The notes: a model not told the origin generated them from the letters alone. 45,703 bases of DNA from an uncultured Spirochaetaceae bacterium (GCA_902799965.1 CADCCO010000015.1:1-45703), one strand, 5' to 3'. Positions 8,788-17,617 are shown, counted from the first letter of the stretch. Numbers and translations: made by a program.

Positions 8788-9318
8788 ATGAAGATACGAA
8801 GCACTACGGTTATTGCCGTAAAAAGGAACGGAAGCGTGGCGATGGCGGGCGACGGCCAGGTTACTGCCGGAAACACAATCGCCAAGGGAAACGCCACAAA
8901 AGTCAGAAAGATTTACGACGGAAAGGTTTTGACGGGATTCGCCGGCTCTGTGGCCGACGCGTTCACGCTCTTGGATAAATTTGAAGACAAGCTTAAGGAA
9001 TGCAACGGCGACATTTTGCGCGCCTCGGTGGGACTGGCCAAAATGTGGCGCACCGAAAAAATGCTCCAAAAACTTGAGGCCCAGCTTTTGGTGGCCGACA
9101 AGAACAAGATTCTTTTAATCTCCGGCGACGGAAACGTAATCGAGCCGGAAAACGACGTCATGGCCATCGGAAGCGGCGGCAACTACGCCTTTTCGGCGGC
9201 GTTGGCCTATATGGAAGCTTCCGACTACAGCGCCAAGGAAATCGCGCAAAAGTCGCTTGGCATCGCCGGAAAAATCTGCATTTACACAAACGACCATATC
9301 ACCGTGGAGGAACTCTAA
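8788..9318 (+). CDS. hslV: HslV, ATP-dependent protease peptidase subunit
   Basis: Proteasome-beta-type Thr protease that forms dodecamers and degrades proteins unfolded by HslU. The sequence aligns as MKIRS | [20 protein letters not shown] with the family's mature TTI-x-x-V-x-x-x-G start, so the catalytic residue is probably Thr6 after removal of a five-residue propeptide, unlike E. coli where it follows the initiator Met. GDGQVTAGN and the downstream Gly/Ser-rich core are intact; 176 residues is standard. The stop (9316-9318) abuts the hslU start. Confidence 0.95.
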   Translation: MKIRSTTVIAVKRNGSVAMAGDGQVTAGNTIAKGNATKVRKIYDGKVLTGFAGSVADAFTLLDKFEDKLKECNGDILRASVGLAKMWRTEKMLQKLEAQLLVADKNKILLISGDGNVIEPENDVMAIGSGGNYAFSAALAYMEASDYSAKEIAQKSLGIAGKICIYTNDHITVEEL

Positions 9319-10797
9319 TTGGACGCGATTGACTTGACTCCCAAGCAAATTGTCGAGCGCTTGGACAACTACATAATCGGACAAAAGAACGCCAAGCGCA
9401 GCGTGGCCATCGCTTTGCGGAACAGAAGCCGCCGCCTTAAATTGTCGGAAGACATGCGCGACGAGGTGGCTCCCAAAAACATTTTGATGATCGGCCCCAC
9501 CGGCGTGGGAAAGACTGAAATCGCCCGCCGCCTTGCAAAGCTTTGCGGCGCTCCTTTCATCAAGGTTGAGGCGACAAAGTATTCGGAAATCGGATACGTT
9601 GGCCGCGACGTTGAGTCGATGATTCGCGACTTGATGGCCGTCGGCTTTAAGATGGTAAAGTCGGAATTGGAAGACCAAATGCGCGGCCAGGCCAAGGAAA
9701 AAGTCGAGGAGCGCCTTCTTGACCTTCTTTTGCCGGGAAGCGGAGAAAAGCCCGCGGCCCCTAACGGCGGCGGAATTCTTGGAAGCATTTTTGGCCGCAA
9801 GGTTGTTCAGCAAAAAAACGAAAACGGCGAGGTCATTCTTTTGCCGGACGAAAGCCAGGGCGCGCAAGACGAGGCGCCCAAAAACGCCGCGCAGACACAA
9901 GACATGAAGGAAACGCGCGAAAAATTCCGCCAAATGCTCCGCGAAGGAAAGCTTGAAAGCCGCGAGGTGGAGCTTACCGTCACGACAGGCCCCAAAGCCG
10001 CCGCGAGCGGAATCGGATTTTTTAGCGGCGGGAATATGGACGACATCGAAAGCGCGATGCAAAGCATTCAGCAGATGGTGGCGGGCAACAAGAAAAAGCA
10101 AAAGACCGTCACGATTGCCGAAGCGCGAAACATTCTTACCGAAGAAATTTTGGACAACATGCTTGACGCGGACAAGTGCGCCGAAATCGCCAAGGAGCGC
10201 GTCGAGCAAAGCGGAATCGTTTTCATCGACGAGATTGACAAGATTGCCGTGCACGGCGAGGCGCACGGAGGCCAGTCCGTTTCGCGCGAAGGCGTTCAGC
10301 GCGACATTCTTCCGATTGTGGAAGGAAGCCACGTCAATACGCGCTACGGCGTTGTTGACACCAAGCACATTTTGTTCATAGCCGCCGGCGCCTTTAGCTT
10401 TTCAAAGCCCAGCGACTTGATTCCCGAATTGCAGGGCCGCTTTCCCTTGCGCGTGGAATTGGATTCCCTCAAAAAGGAAGACTTCAAGCGCATTTTGCTT
10501 GAGCCCAAAAACGCGCTAGTCAAGCAGTACAAGGCGCTTTTGGAAACTGAAGGCGTGAACGTGGAATTTGGCGACGACGCGATAGACCGAATGACTACGA
10601 TTGCTGAAGACGTGAACGCCAAGGCCGAAAACATCGGAGCGCGCCGCCTGCACACGATTATGGAAAAAGTCTTGGAAGACATTTCCTTTACGGCGGACGA
10701 ACACAAGGGCGAGACAATCACGATTGACGCGGCCTTTGTGGACGAAAAGCTAAAGGACATTTCTTCGTCCGAAGACTTGTCGCGCTACATTTTGTAG
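9319..10797 (+). CDS. hslU: HslU, ATPase subunit of the HslVU protease
   Basis: AAA+ unfoldase that feeds substrates into HslV. Walker A is GPTGVGKT at residues 59-66 and Walker B is [10 protein letters not shown] near residue 300. Between them lies the family-specific I-domain (about residues 115-245), here Ala/Gln/Lys-rich. The C-terminus EDLSRYIL matches the HslU tail that inserts into HslV to activate it. The start is TTG directly after the hslV TAA, with GGAGG at 9305-9309 within the hslV end; the pair is translationally coupled. 492 residues is slightly long for the family, owing to the I-domain. Confidence 0.96.
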   Translation: MDAIDLTPKQIVERLDNYIIGQKNAKRSVAIALRNRSRRLKLSEDMRDEVAPKNILMIGPTGVGKTEIARRLAKLCGAPFIKVEATKYSEIGYVGRDVESMIRDLMAVGFKMVKSELEDQMRGQAKEKVEERLLDLLLPGSGEKPAAPNGGGILGSIFGRKVVQQKNENGEVILLPDESQGAQDEAPKNAAQTQDMKETREKFRQMLREGKLESREVELTVTTGPKAAASGIGFFSGGNMDDIESAMQSIQQMVAGNKKKQKTVTIAEARNILTEEILDNMLDADKCAEIAKERVEQSGIVFIDEIDKIAVHGEAHGGQSVSREGVQRDILPIVEGSHVNTRYGVVDTKHILFIAAGAFSFSKPSDLIPELQGRFPLRVELDSLKKEDFKRILLEPKNALVKQYKALLETEGVNVEFGDDAIDRMTTIAEDVNAKAENIGARRLHTIMEKVLEDISFTADEHKGETITIDAAFVDEKLKDISSSEDLSRYIL

Positions 10798-10852
10798 CAA
10801 GGCGCAAGGCCGCGCCAAACGATTCGCGGCTTTGAGTCCGCTTGCGGTTTGC

Positions 10853-12871
10853 CTAGTCGCAGTCAACCAGTTCGTAGGCGGCGCTTTGGTCGCCCGCGAA
10901 CGAAAGACGCTTCCAGTCCAGCTTGTCCACGCATTGCGCGGGGCGGGCTAGGGGAACCTTCTTTTTGTTGCGGACAAAGAAAACAACGCTTTCCAAGGGA
11001 ACTTCGACAAAATAGTCGCCCTTGGGAAGTTTTTTTTGCGCCGCGATTTTTCCGCCCTTCCATTCAACCATCGTCATAGGCTCCGGCAAATAAACGTGGC
11101 GGCCAATCGCGTTTTGGACGTAAACCGGCGCGACCATAATTTCGTTTCCAATTAAAATTTGGTCGTTGACCGCGCAAGCCCTTTTGTCGTCGGAAAAGTC
11201 AAAGGCCAAGGCGCGCGCGTAAAGGCCGTCGTTCTTTGCCGCCTTTAAGTATTCGCTGTACAAGTACGGAATCAAAGCGTAGCGCAACTGAACCATGCTC
11301 TTAAAGTCTTTTGGATTTTCAAACTGGTAGTATTCCTGCTCTCGGGTTCCCAACGCGCTGTGGTTTCTAAAAAGGGGAGTGAAGAGCGCGAAGGCTGTCC
11401 AGCGCAACAAAAGGTCTCGGCTTGCGTCGCCGTTAAAGCCTCCGATGTCGCTTCCTGTGTACAAAAAGCCGCAGAGGTTTAGGGAAACGATTTGCTGCAA
11501 GCTTAAGAGTATGTCTCCCCAGTAGGAATGGTTGTCGCCGGTCCAAACGCCGCCGTAACGGTGCGCTCCGATGTACGACGAGCGGGAATAGAGCAGGGGG
11601 CGGCCCGTTTTTTGGCTTGCGTCCGCCCTGAGCGCGTCCATCGCCTCCATGGCGCCGCGAGTCATATTGTAGCCGTAGAGGTTGTGGACGTCGTAATGGT
11701 TGACCAAAACGTTGCCGTCTTTATCGGGCTTGGTGGCCGCGAACGCGCCCGCAATGTTCTTGTTGACCTTATGGTAAAAGCTTTTGTAGTCGTCCTTGTT
11801 GTTGCAGACGGAGTTGGCGGCGTTCATAAACTCAAAAAGGCCGGTTACGTCAAGAGCCTTTGTCTTGAATTTTTCTAGCTCTTTAAAAGTTTTTTTCAGG
11901 TTCTCTCTTGTGTAAAAAAGAGCGGGTTCGTTCATGTCGTTCCAAAAGCCTTCCACGCCTGCGTCAAGCAGGGCCTTGTATTGCATGCCAAACCATTTGC
12001 GGGCGGCGGGATTCAAAAAGTCGGCGAAAACGCTGTCTCCCGGCCAAACGCCGGCCTCAAAAGCCGAGCCGTCTTTTTTGACGCAAGCCAATTTTTTGGA
12101 AAGCATTTCTTCATAGACGGAATAGCCCTTTTGTTTTTTCACGCCCGCGTCGATTATAGGAACAAGGCGAACGCCGTCCTTCTTTAGCCGCGCGCAAAAG
12201 TTTTTAAAGTCCGGGAATTTCTTTTTGTCAACCGTAAAGTCCTTGTAGTCTTCCATGTAGTCGATATCCATGCAGATTGAGTCCAGCGGAAAGCCCAATT
12301 TTCTGTAGCTTTTCCAAACTTTTTCAATGTCCTCCTTTGAGGCGTAGCCCCAACGGCTTTGGCAAAAGCCAAAGGCCCATTTTGGAGCGATGTAAGACTT
12401 TCCTACAAGCGTCCTGAACTCGCGGGCGATTTCTTTTAACGCGCTGTCCTTTTTTGAGCTGGTGAAGAAGTATATGTCAACGTCGGCCCTTTCGATTTGG
12501 ACGCAAAGCTCATCGCTTTTTGTAAAGGCCAGGTCAAAGACGACTTTGCCAGGGTAGTCGATGAACACGCCAAAAGTTTTCTTTCCAAAAACCATGAAAA
12601 AATTGTGCGAGCCGTAAAGGCTTTGCGTCGTTTCGGTTTGGTTGGGCTGGTCGCTGTTGTTGCTTTTAAAAACATAGCCGCGCTTGTCAATGCCGCGCAT
12701 TGTTTCGCCCAGGCCGAAAATTTTGTCGCCGTCAAAAAGGGGACAAGTCCAAACAAGAGCGCCGCCCGCTTTTTTCGCGCTTCCAAAGGGCAGCTTTCCT
12801 TTTGAAGCCTCGATTTTTTGAACGACAGCCTCCGTGTCAAAGGGCTTTCCAAAAGTGAATTTTTTGACCAT
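10853..12871 (-). CDS. GH31 family alpha-glucosidase
   Basis: Retaining alpha-glycosidase, likely cytoplasmic because no signal peptide is visible; it should release glucose (or xylose) from the non-reducing ends of alpha-glucans or oligosaccharides. The GH31 signature GFWNDMNEPALFY carries the nucleophile Asp at about residue 312. HRYGGVWTGDNHSYWGDI contains the acid/base Asp in WTGDN. DIGGFNGDASRDLLLRWTAFALFTPLFRNHS is the second GH31 signature region. 672 residues fits the family. ATG 12871 has GAGGTG just upstream; GTG 12880 is an alternative. It is divergent from an AraC regulator and near a debranching-type enzyme, which points to glycogen/maltodextrin use. The substrate is inferred only. 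Confidence 0.9.
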   Translation of the reverse strand: MVKKFTFGKPFDTEAVVQKIEASKGKLPFGSAKKAGGALVWTCPLFDGDKIFGLGETMRGIDKRGYVFKSNNSDQPNQTETTQSLYGSHNFFMVFGKKTFGVFIDYPGKVVFDLAFTKSDELCVQIERADVDIYFFTSSKKDSALKEIAREFRTLVGKSYIAPKWAFGFCQSRWGYASKEDIEKVWKSYRKLGFPLDSICMDIDYMEDYKDFTVDKKKFPDFKNFCARLKKDGVRLVPIIDAGVKKQKGYSVYEEMLSKKLACVKKDGSAFEAGVWPGDSVFADFLNPAARKWFGMQYKALLDAGVEGFWNDMNEPALFYTRENLKKTFKELEKFKTKALDVTGLFEFMNAANSVCNNKDDYKSFYHKVNKNIAGAFAATKPDKDGNVLVNHYDVHNLYGYNMTRGAMEAMDALRADASQKTGRPLLYSRSSYIGAHRYGGVWTGDNHSYWGDILLSLQQIVSLNLCGFLYTGSDIGGFNGDASRDLLLRWTAFALFTPLFRNHSALGTREQEYYQFENPKDFKSMVQLRYALIPYLYSEYLKAAKNDGLYARALAFDFSDDKRACAVNDQILIGNEIMVAPVYVQNAIGRHVYLPEPMTMVEWKGGKIAAQKKLPKGDYFVEVPLESVVFFVRNKKKVPLARPAQCVDKLDWKRLSFAGDQSAAYELVDCD

Positions 12872-12890
12872 GCTTTTCACCTCAATTTAT

Positions 12891-12909
12891 CGGCAAGCGG
12901 GGCTTGCCG
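12891..12909 (-). other. Hairpin in the 5' leader of the GH31 gene
   Basis: CGGCAAGC-GGG-GCTTGCCG forms an 8-bp stem with a 3-nt loop. If transcription starts near 12951, as the TATAAT at 12958-12963 on this strand suggests, the hairpin lies in an ~80-nt leader about 8 nt before the ribosome site. It has no T-run and so is not a terminator. It could affect translation or stability. Confidence 0.4.
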
Positions 12910-12957
12910 CTCTCTCGTGGTATTGCAGTCGCGCCTGCTGCGCTCCGCCCGAGTAAA

Positions 12958-12999
12958 ATTATAGTATTGATTTTTTTATAAATCTCGTGATATAGTATT
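12958..12999. promoter_or_regulatory. Divergent promoter region GH31/araC with direct repeats
   Basis: On the + strand TTGATT (12967-12972), an 18-bp spacer and TATAGT (12991-12996) form a promoter for the AraC gene. On the - strand TATAAT (12963-12958) is a -10 box for the GH31 gene, with no good -35, which suits an activator-dependent promoter. TATAGTATT occurs at 12960-12968 and again at 12991-12999, exactly 31 bp apart (about three helical turns), an arrangement AraC proteins can use. The second copy coincides with the -10 box, so the repeat may be partly fortuitous. Confidence 0.5.
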
Positions 13000-13034
13000 A
13001 AAAAATAGAAATATTTTCACGTAAAGGAGGGTAT

Positions 13035-13964
13035 ATGGCGATTGACATAAAGAAAAAAGAAACGCTCAAGCGCGGAACGGCCTTTTTTCCGATTCAGTAT
13101 TATTGCTCGAACACCGCCTCGCCCCTTTACAATTTGCCCGTCCACTGGCACAACGAATTTGAGCTGATTCACATTCTTGCGGGAGAGCACGTTTTTTTTG
13201 TCGACGGCGAGGAAATCGTCCTAAAAAAAGGCCAGCTGGGCGTTATTCAAGAAGGAATTCTGCACGGCGACGGAGCGAACAAAACGCCCTGCCGCTACGA
13301 ATCGGTCGTCTTTGACTTGAACCTTATCCGCAACAAAAACTACGCGCACGATTCGTTTTTGGAAGACGTGTCGTCGGGCAAGGTTGTGCTGAACAAAATC
13401 GTTCCGCTAAAAAACAAGGAAGCCAACGCGGAAGTGGACAACATGTTTTTGGCCATGCGGCGAGAGCCTGCGGGCTACGAGCTTTTGACGGTGGCGCGGC
13501 TTCTGTACATTTTTGGCTACATAAAGGGGAACAATTTTTTCATTGAGGACGAACGCGTTCTTGACCGTTCGCGCGCTCGAAGCGACCAGCTCAAGGCCGT
13601 CTTCAATCTGATAAAGCAGAACTACGGCTCGATGATTTCGCTTGACGACATGGCCTCAAGCGCCGGAATGTCGCCCAAATATTTTTGCCGCGTCTTCCGC
13701 GAAATGACCCACCGCACGCCCGTGGAGTACTTGAACGCCTTTCGCGTTGACCAAGCCTGCCAGCAGCTTCGCGCCGGAAAGGAAAGCCTTATCGACGTGG
13801 CCTACAATTGCGGCTTCAACGACTTCAGCTACTTCATAAAAACTTTCAAGCGCTACAAGGGAATGACGCCGCACAAGTACCGCAGCTTTGACCTTCGCCT
13901 TGCCGACGAAATCCAGCCGCCGCCGGAAATCCACGAAAACGAATACTCGGACATTAATTCATAA
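13035..13964 (+). CDS. AraC family transcriptional regulator
   Basis: DNA-binding regulator with an N-terminal cupin-like sensing domain (residues ~25-110, including PVHWHNEFELIHILAGEHVFFVDGEEI) and a C-terminal double helix-turn-helix AraC domain (residues ~195-290: SLDDMASSAGMSPKYFCRVF, then SLIDVAYNCGFNDFSYFIKTFKRYKGMTPHKYR). AAGGAGG at 13023-13029 supports ATG 13035. It is divergent from the GH31 gene and convergent with the debranching-type gene, so it most likely controls these alpha-glucan genes in response to a sugar. The ligand is unknown. Confidence 0.9.
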   Translation: MAIDIKKKETLKRGTAFFPIQYYCSNTASPLYNLPVHWHNEFELIHILAGEHVFFVDGEEIVLKKGQLGVIQEGILHGDGANKTPCRYESVVFDLNLIRNKNYAHDSFLEDVSSGKVVLNKIVPLKNKEANAEVDNMFLAMRREPAGYELLTVARLLYIFGYIKGNNFFIEDERVLDRSRARSDQLKAVFNLIKQNYGSMISLDDMASSAGMSPKYFCRVFREMTHRTPVEYLNAFRVDQACQQLRAGKESLIDVAYNCGFNDFSYFIKTFKRYKGMTPHKYRSFDLRLADEIQPPPEIHENEYSDINS

Positions 13965-13971
13965 TTAAGAA

Positions 13972-16227
13972 TTAACTTCTGATAGCGGTTAAAGACGAAG
14001 GATGCCCCGGATTGAATTCCTGGCGCAGCGCGATTTCCGCCAAGAAATTTTTTTGCAAAAGACATTCTGGCTTTTTCCAGTCCGGCTCAAGGCAAAGCGG
14101 CTTTGCGAATTCCAGGCCGCGCGGGTCGGAGAAAATTTTCCCCGCGATTTTTTGAGGCTCGGCGGAAAGCGCCAAAGTTTTTTGTCCGTCCGCAAATTCC
14201 GCGCGGAGCTCCAGACCGCGCTTTTCGCTTCCGGCGCTTATCGTAAATTCCCGCGCGTTGTCGCCGTCCGCCGCGGACCATTCGATTGAAAGCTTAAATC
14301 CGTTCTTTGCGCCAAGAGCGATTTCCGCGCGGCCTTCCGGCCATTTTGCGGGAAGACGCGGGCAAAGATAAATTTTGTTTTCCAATAAGTCAACGTCCAA
14401 GCCCAAAAAGCATTGCCAAGCCGCGCGCAAGAATTCCGCGTCGCTCCGCAGGCTTGAATACGCGCCCGAAAAGCTAACCTTTCCGTCTTCGGCGGGGTAG
14501 GCCCAAAGGTTTGAGGCAAGGCTTCCCGCACAGGGGCCGTCAAAGACTTGCGCGGCGACGTTTTGGGCGTAGCTCCAGGCAAAGTCTTGCTCGCCAATCT
14601 CGCAAAGAGCGCCGATGACCGTTCCAGCGTTCCAAGTCCAAATCGCGCCGTTGTGGTAGGCCGCGTCCTCGTGGTGCCATTCCCAAGTCTTGTGGTAGGG
14701 GTGGAAATATTTGTCGTTTTGTGAAAGCGAGCAAATGCCGTAAGGGAACAAAAGCTCTTGGACGGCGGCGCGCGCGGTTTTTTGCGCGACCTCTTGCGGA
14801 ATGAATTCGCGGCCCGTTATTTTTGGAATCGTCAAAAGCGCGAGCTGGTTGGGGCGGACGCGAAAATCCGCCGCCTCGTCGCGCAAAAGGCAGTCGGCAA
14901 TTTTTTGCCCGTCGTAGAATTTTCCCAAAAAAGAATTCTTCACTTTGTCGGCGGCGGCTTCCCATGTCGCGCGCTCGCTTTCCTTGCCTAAAATTTCCGC
15001 GATGCGCGCGCCGCACAAAAGCGCGGTGAACCACAAGGCCTGGATGTCGCAGGCTCGGTTCCCGCGCGGACAAAATGACTTTTCGCCAAAAATGCGCGCG
15101 TCCATCCAAGTGTCCGCGTCGCCGTGCAGCAAAAAGCCCGCCGAGTCGGTTCGCAAAGTCCTGTCGCATTCCAATGCGAGCGCGACGTTTGGCCATAGCC
15201 GCTCCAAAAATTTTTTGTCGCCCGAAAAGCGCGCGGTCTCGAAGGCTTCGCGGACAAACAAAAGGCTCGCGTCGGCGGTGTTGTAAATCGCGTCGCCGCT
15301 TGCCCGGTAAATGTTCGGAAGCCTGCCGTAGGTCACGCTGCGAGGGTTTGCGTCTTGAAAGGCCGCGAAATTTTCAAAAAGAATTTGCGCGTCTTGAATG
15401 TTTCCGCTAAAGAGCAAGGTTCCCGGAACGGAAACAAAAATGTCGCGGCCCCAATAGTCGCGGAACCAGGGAAGGCCCGCCCAAAGCGCGCGGGTTTTGT
15501 TCTTGTTCAAAAATTGCAGGGAAGAGAATTTTGTCCATTCAAGCGCGCGGTTGTAAAGCCCCGCGCCGTTTTGGTCTTGCGAAGAATTTTGGTCTTGCAA
15601 AGAAAAAGACGACTTTCCAAGCGAGCCTTCGATTTCCTTTTTGCGGCGCTCAAAGGCCTTTTCCCTTAAAAGGCGCGCGGCGGCCTTTGTCGAGGCGCTG
15701 GGGGAATGTTCCAGCGAAATGTAAAGCTCGCCCGGCCCTTCAAGCGAAAGAACGCGCGCGCGGTCGGCAACCTTTCCGTAAACTTTTGTCAGCTGCAAAA
15801 GCTCCGAAACGAGCGGCTTGGAAATTTCCACAGGAACGCTTGAAGCGAAGGCCTGCCCCTTGTCCAATTTTTTCGCCAAATCAATCGAAGGAAGAAGAAC
15901 AAGGCTCGCGCTTTTTTTGTCAAAATTCGCGCAGTCAAAGTAAAGCGCGTTTTCAAAAAGAGAGCAAACGACTCGTTCCTTTCCGCCGTTAAAATTCACA
16001 GTCCAAACGCCCGGCTCCACTATCGTGTCCGCGCCGTCAAATCGCGTCAAAAGCCGCTTGTAGCCCTCCGCCTCTTCAAAAACGCAAAAGTCCGCGAGCA
16101 AAACTTGGTTTTTGTAAACCAGACCCTCGCCGTTTTGCGGGCTGTCGGCGGCCAGAGTCATGTAATTTTCGTATCCGTCGGCTAGGCAGAACTTCTTTTC
16201 CTGCCCGGCCGAAAGCTCTATTTTCAT
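13972..16227 (-). CDS. Glycogen debranching enzyme family protein (amylo-alpha-1,6-glucosidase type)
   Basis: The C-terminal two-thirds is an (alpha/alpha)6-barrel of the GDE_C type: PWFRDYWGRDIFVSVPG, then DTWMDARIFGEKSFCPRGNR followed by IQALWFTAL, then EWHHEDAAYHNGAIWTWNAG, where acidic residues should catalyse alpha-1,6 cleavage. The N-terminal part is a beta-rich domain typical of the family. About 751 residues, no signal peptide. I choose ATG 16227, because the better upstream codon, GTG 16257, directly follows a TAAAAT -10 box and would lie before the expected start point. The neighbouring GH31 glucosidase would finish the released chains. The exact substrate could also be another alpha-glucan. 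Confidence 0.85.
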   Translation of the reverse strand: MKIELSAGQEKKFCLADGYENYMTLAADSPQNGEGLVYKNQVLLADFCVFEEAEGYKRLLTRFDGADTIVEPGVWTVNFNGGKERVVCSLFENALYFDCANFDKKSASLVLLPSIDLAKKLDKGQAFASSVPVEISKPLVSELLQLTKVYGKVADRARVLSLEGPGELYISLEHSPSASTKAAARLLREKAFERRKKEIEGSLGKSSFSLQDQNSSQDQNGAGLYNRALEWTKFSSLQFLNKNKTRALWAGLPWFRDYWGRDIFVSVPGTLLFSGNIQDAQILFENFAAFQDANPRSVTYGRLPNIYRASGDAIYNTADASLLFVREAFETARFSGDKKFLERLWPNVALALECDRTLRTDSAGFLLHGDADTWMDARIFGEKSFCPRGNRACDIQALWFTALLCGARIAEILGKESERATWEAAADKVKNSFLGKFYDGQKIADCLLRDEAADFRVRPNQLALLTIPKITGREFIPQEVAQKTARAAVQELLFPYGICSLSQNDKYFHPYHKTWEWHHEDAAYHNGAIWTWNAGTVIGALCEIGEQDFAWSYAQNVAAQVFDGPCAGSLASNLWAYPAEDGKVSFSGAYSSLRSDAEFLRAAWQCFLGLDVDLLENKIYLCPRLPAKWPEGRAEIALGAKNGFKLSIEWSAADGDNAREFTISAGSEKRGLELRAEFADGQKTLALSAEPQKIAGKIFSDPRGLEFAKPLCLEPDWKKPECLLQKNFLAEIALRQEFNPGHPSSLTAIRS

Positions 16228-16257
16228 ATCGCGTCCAAAAAAGTGAATTTTAGGCAC

Positions 16258-16285
16258 ATTTTAACGCTTTTTGCAAAAAAATCAA
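16258..16285 (-). promoter_or_regulatory. Promoter of the debranching-type gene
   Basis: On the - strand TTGATT (16285-16280), a 16-bp spacer, TAAAAT (16263-16258). This gives a leader of about 23 nt before ATG 16227. It is divergent from the CHR transporter promoter. Confidence 0.45.
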
Positions 16286-16300
16286 GCGGTTTTGGCGAAT

Positions 16301-16351
16301 TTTGAACAAAAAAATACAATACTTGTTCAAAGTCCGCTTTGTCTTTATACT
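16301..16351 (+). promoter_or_regulatory. CHR transporter promoter with inverted-repeat operator
   Basis: TTGTTC (16323-16328), a 17-bp spacer and TATACT (16346-16351) lie 7 nt before ATG 16359, so the message should be leaderless. The inverted repeat TTTGAACAA (16301-16309) / TTGTTCAAA (16323-16331) has perfect 9-bp arms, a 13-nt gap and centres 22 bp apart (two helical turns). Its right arm covers the -35 box, as expected for a dimeric repressor site. Confidence 0.55.
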
Positions 16352-16358
16352 GAACGCG

Positions 16359-17021
16359 ATGACAGGCGCGAGAATTTTTTTTGAGCTTTTTTGGACTTTC
16401 TTCAAAATTGGGGCGGTGACTTTTGGCGGCGGAATTTCAATGCTTCCGATAATCGACCGCGAGCTTTGCCAAAAAAAAGGCTGGCTCACGCAGGACGAGC
16501 TGATTGACTACTACGCGATAAGCCAGGCCACGCCGGGAATCATCGCGGTCAACGTCGCCACTTTTTGCGGCCACAAATTAAAGGGCTCGCTTGGCGCGGC
16601 GGTCTCCACCATCGCGGTCGTCACTCCGTCCGTAATCGTAATCAGCCTTTTGGCTTCCTGCATAAACACGGTGGAACAAATTCCGCCAATCAAAAAGGCG
16701 CTTATGGGCGTGAACATCGCCGTGGCCGCCAACTTGACCTATTCAATCATAAAGCTTTCGGGCAAAACAGTCGCGTCGGTCTTTTCGTTTTTGCTTTTCG
16801 CCGCGGCCTTTGTCCTTGTTTTCTTTTTTAAGGTCAACGTCGCGCTGGTGATTTTTTCGTCGGCCTTTTTGGGAATCGCGATGCGTTTGGCCGCGCAAAA
16901 GATAAGCGCAGGCAAGGCCAAAAACGCCGCCGCCTCGACCGATTCCGGGCTTGCAAGCAACGCGGACATTGCTAGCAATGCTGGCATTGCTGACAATTCC
17001 GCCGAGGAGGGCAAGGAATGA
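16359..17021 (+). CDS. Short-chain CHR (chromate-type) transporter, first half
   Basis: Inner-membrane protein of the chromate ion transporter family. The CHR signatures are VTFGGGISMLPIIDRE and ISQATPGIIAVNVATFCGHKLKG, followed by several hydrophobic segments up to about residue 190. Short CHR proteins usually work as pairs encoded side by side, each providing one half of the long ChrA fold; the partner is the next gene, overlapping by 4 bp (ATGA). The start is ATG 16359, because the longer reading frame from 16302 would begin upstream of the promoter. The C-terminus has an odd hydrophilic Ala/Asn/Asp tail (ASNADIASNAGIADNSAEE). The substrate is inferred from family; chromate itself is not certain. 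Confidence 0.85.
   Translation: MTGARIFFELFWTFFKIGAVTFGGGISMLPIIDRELCQKKGWLTQDELIDYYAISQATPGIIAVNVATFCGHKLKGSLGAAVSTIAVVTPSVIVISLLASCINTVEQIPPIKKALMGVNIAVAANLTYSIIKLSGKTVASVFSFLLFAAAFVLVFFFKVNVALVIFSSAFLGIAMRLAAQKISAGKAKNAAASTDSGLASNADIASNAGIADNSAEEGKE
16968..16997. repeat. Inverted repeat inside the CHR gene 3' end
   Basis: ATTGCTAGCAATG (16968-16980) and CATTGCTGACAAT (16985-16997) form a stem with two mismatches around a CTGG loop. It encodes the low-complexity tail of the first CHR protein and lies just ahead of the ribosome site (GAGGAGG) of the second. Confidence 0.5.
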
Positions 17022-17617
17022 GCGCGCCTTCCTTAATCGAGCTTTTTTGCATTTTCTTTTGCATCGGCCTTTTCACAATCGGCGGCGGCTTGGTCGCCAT
17101 CACCAGCATGCAGCAAATCGTTGTCGGCCGCGGCTGGATAACAAGCGAAAAATTTTTCAACATGGTCGCGATAAGCGAAAGCACGCCAGGTCCCATCGGC
17201 GTTAACATGGCCACCTACATCGGCTACGAATTCCACGGAACTTTGGGCGGAATGATCGCCACGCTGGGAGAGATTCTTCCCTCTTACATTTGCATAGTCT
17301 TAATAGCGAAATTTTTCGCGCGCTTTCAGGAAAAGCCAATCGTAAAGGCGGCCTTTAAAACCTTGCGGCCGGCTACCAGCGGAATCGTCTTGGTGGCTTG
17401 CGCCCAAGTCTTCGCTCTGGCGCTTTTAAATTTGAACACGATTGGCGGCATTGAGTCCGCCGCCTCGTTCAAGCAGGCGCTTTCCGCCGTCGCGTCCTTG
17501 TTCAAATGGAAAAGCCTTGCCTTTTACGTGCTGGCTTTGGCCGCGCTTTTCAAGACAAGGCTTCATCCCATTGCCGTCGTCGTCGCCGGCGCGGCTTTTG
17601 GCGTTTTGTTTTTGTGA
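17018..17617 (+). CDS. Short-chain CHR (chromate-type) transporter, second half
   Basis: Partner of the preceding CHR gene. TIGGGLVAITSMQQIVVGRGW and ISESTPGPIGVNMATYIGYE are the CHR signatures, followed by hydrophobic segments (GEILPSYICIVLIAKFF, GIVLVACAQVFALALLNL and a C-terminal AVVVAGAAFGVLFL). 199 residues, a typical half-size CHR protein. The 4-bp ATGA overlap and the GAGGAGG ahead of it indicate translational coupling, so equal amounts are likely. Its stop directly abuts the stop of the convergent rubrerythrin gene, with no room for a separate terminator. Confidence 0.85.
   Translation: MSAPSLIELFCIFFCIGLFTIGGGLVAITSMQQIVVGRGWITSEKFFNMVAISESTPGPIGVNMATYIGYEFHGTLGGMIATLGEILPSYICIVLIAKFFARFQEKPIVKAAFKTLRPATSGIVLVACAQVFALALLNLNTIGGIESAASFKQALSAVASLFKWKSLAFYVLALAALFKTRLHPIAVVVAGAAFGVLFL

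Noticed and set aside
9115..10368. 417-residue open frame opposite hslU on the - strand
   Set aside because: Same cause; HslV and HslU on the + strand carry complete catalytic motifs, and the antisense product is a low-complexity string of Ala, Val and His.
12891..12909. Hairpin before the GH31 gene as a terminator
   Set aside because: The 8-bp stem has no adjacent T-run on either strand; it is better seen as a leader hairpin.
16302..16358. N-terminal extension of the first CHR transporter
   Set aside because: It would begin upstream of the -35 box of the promoter at 16323-16351; the CHR family homology begins after ATG 16359.
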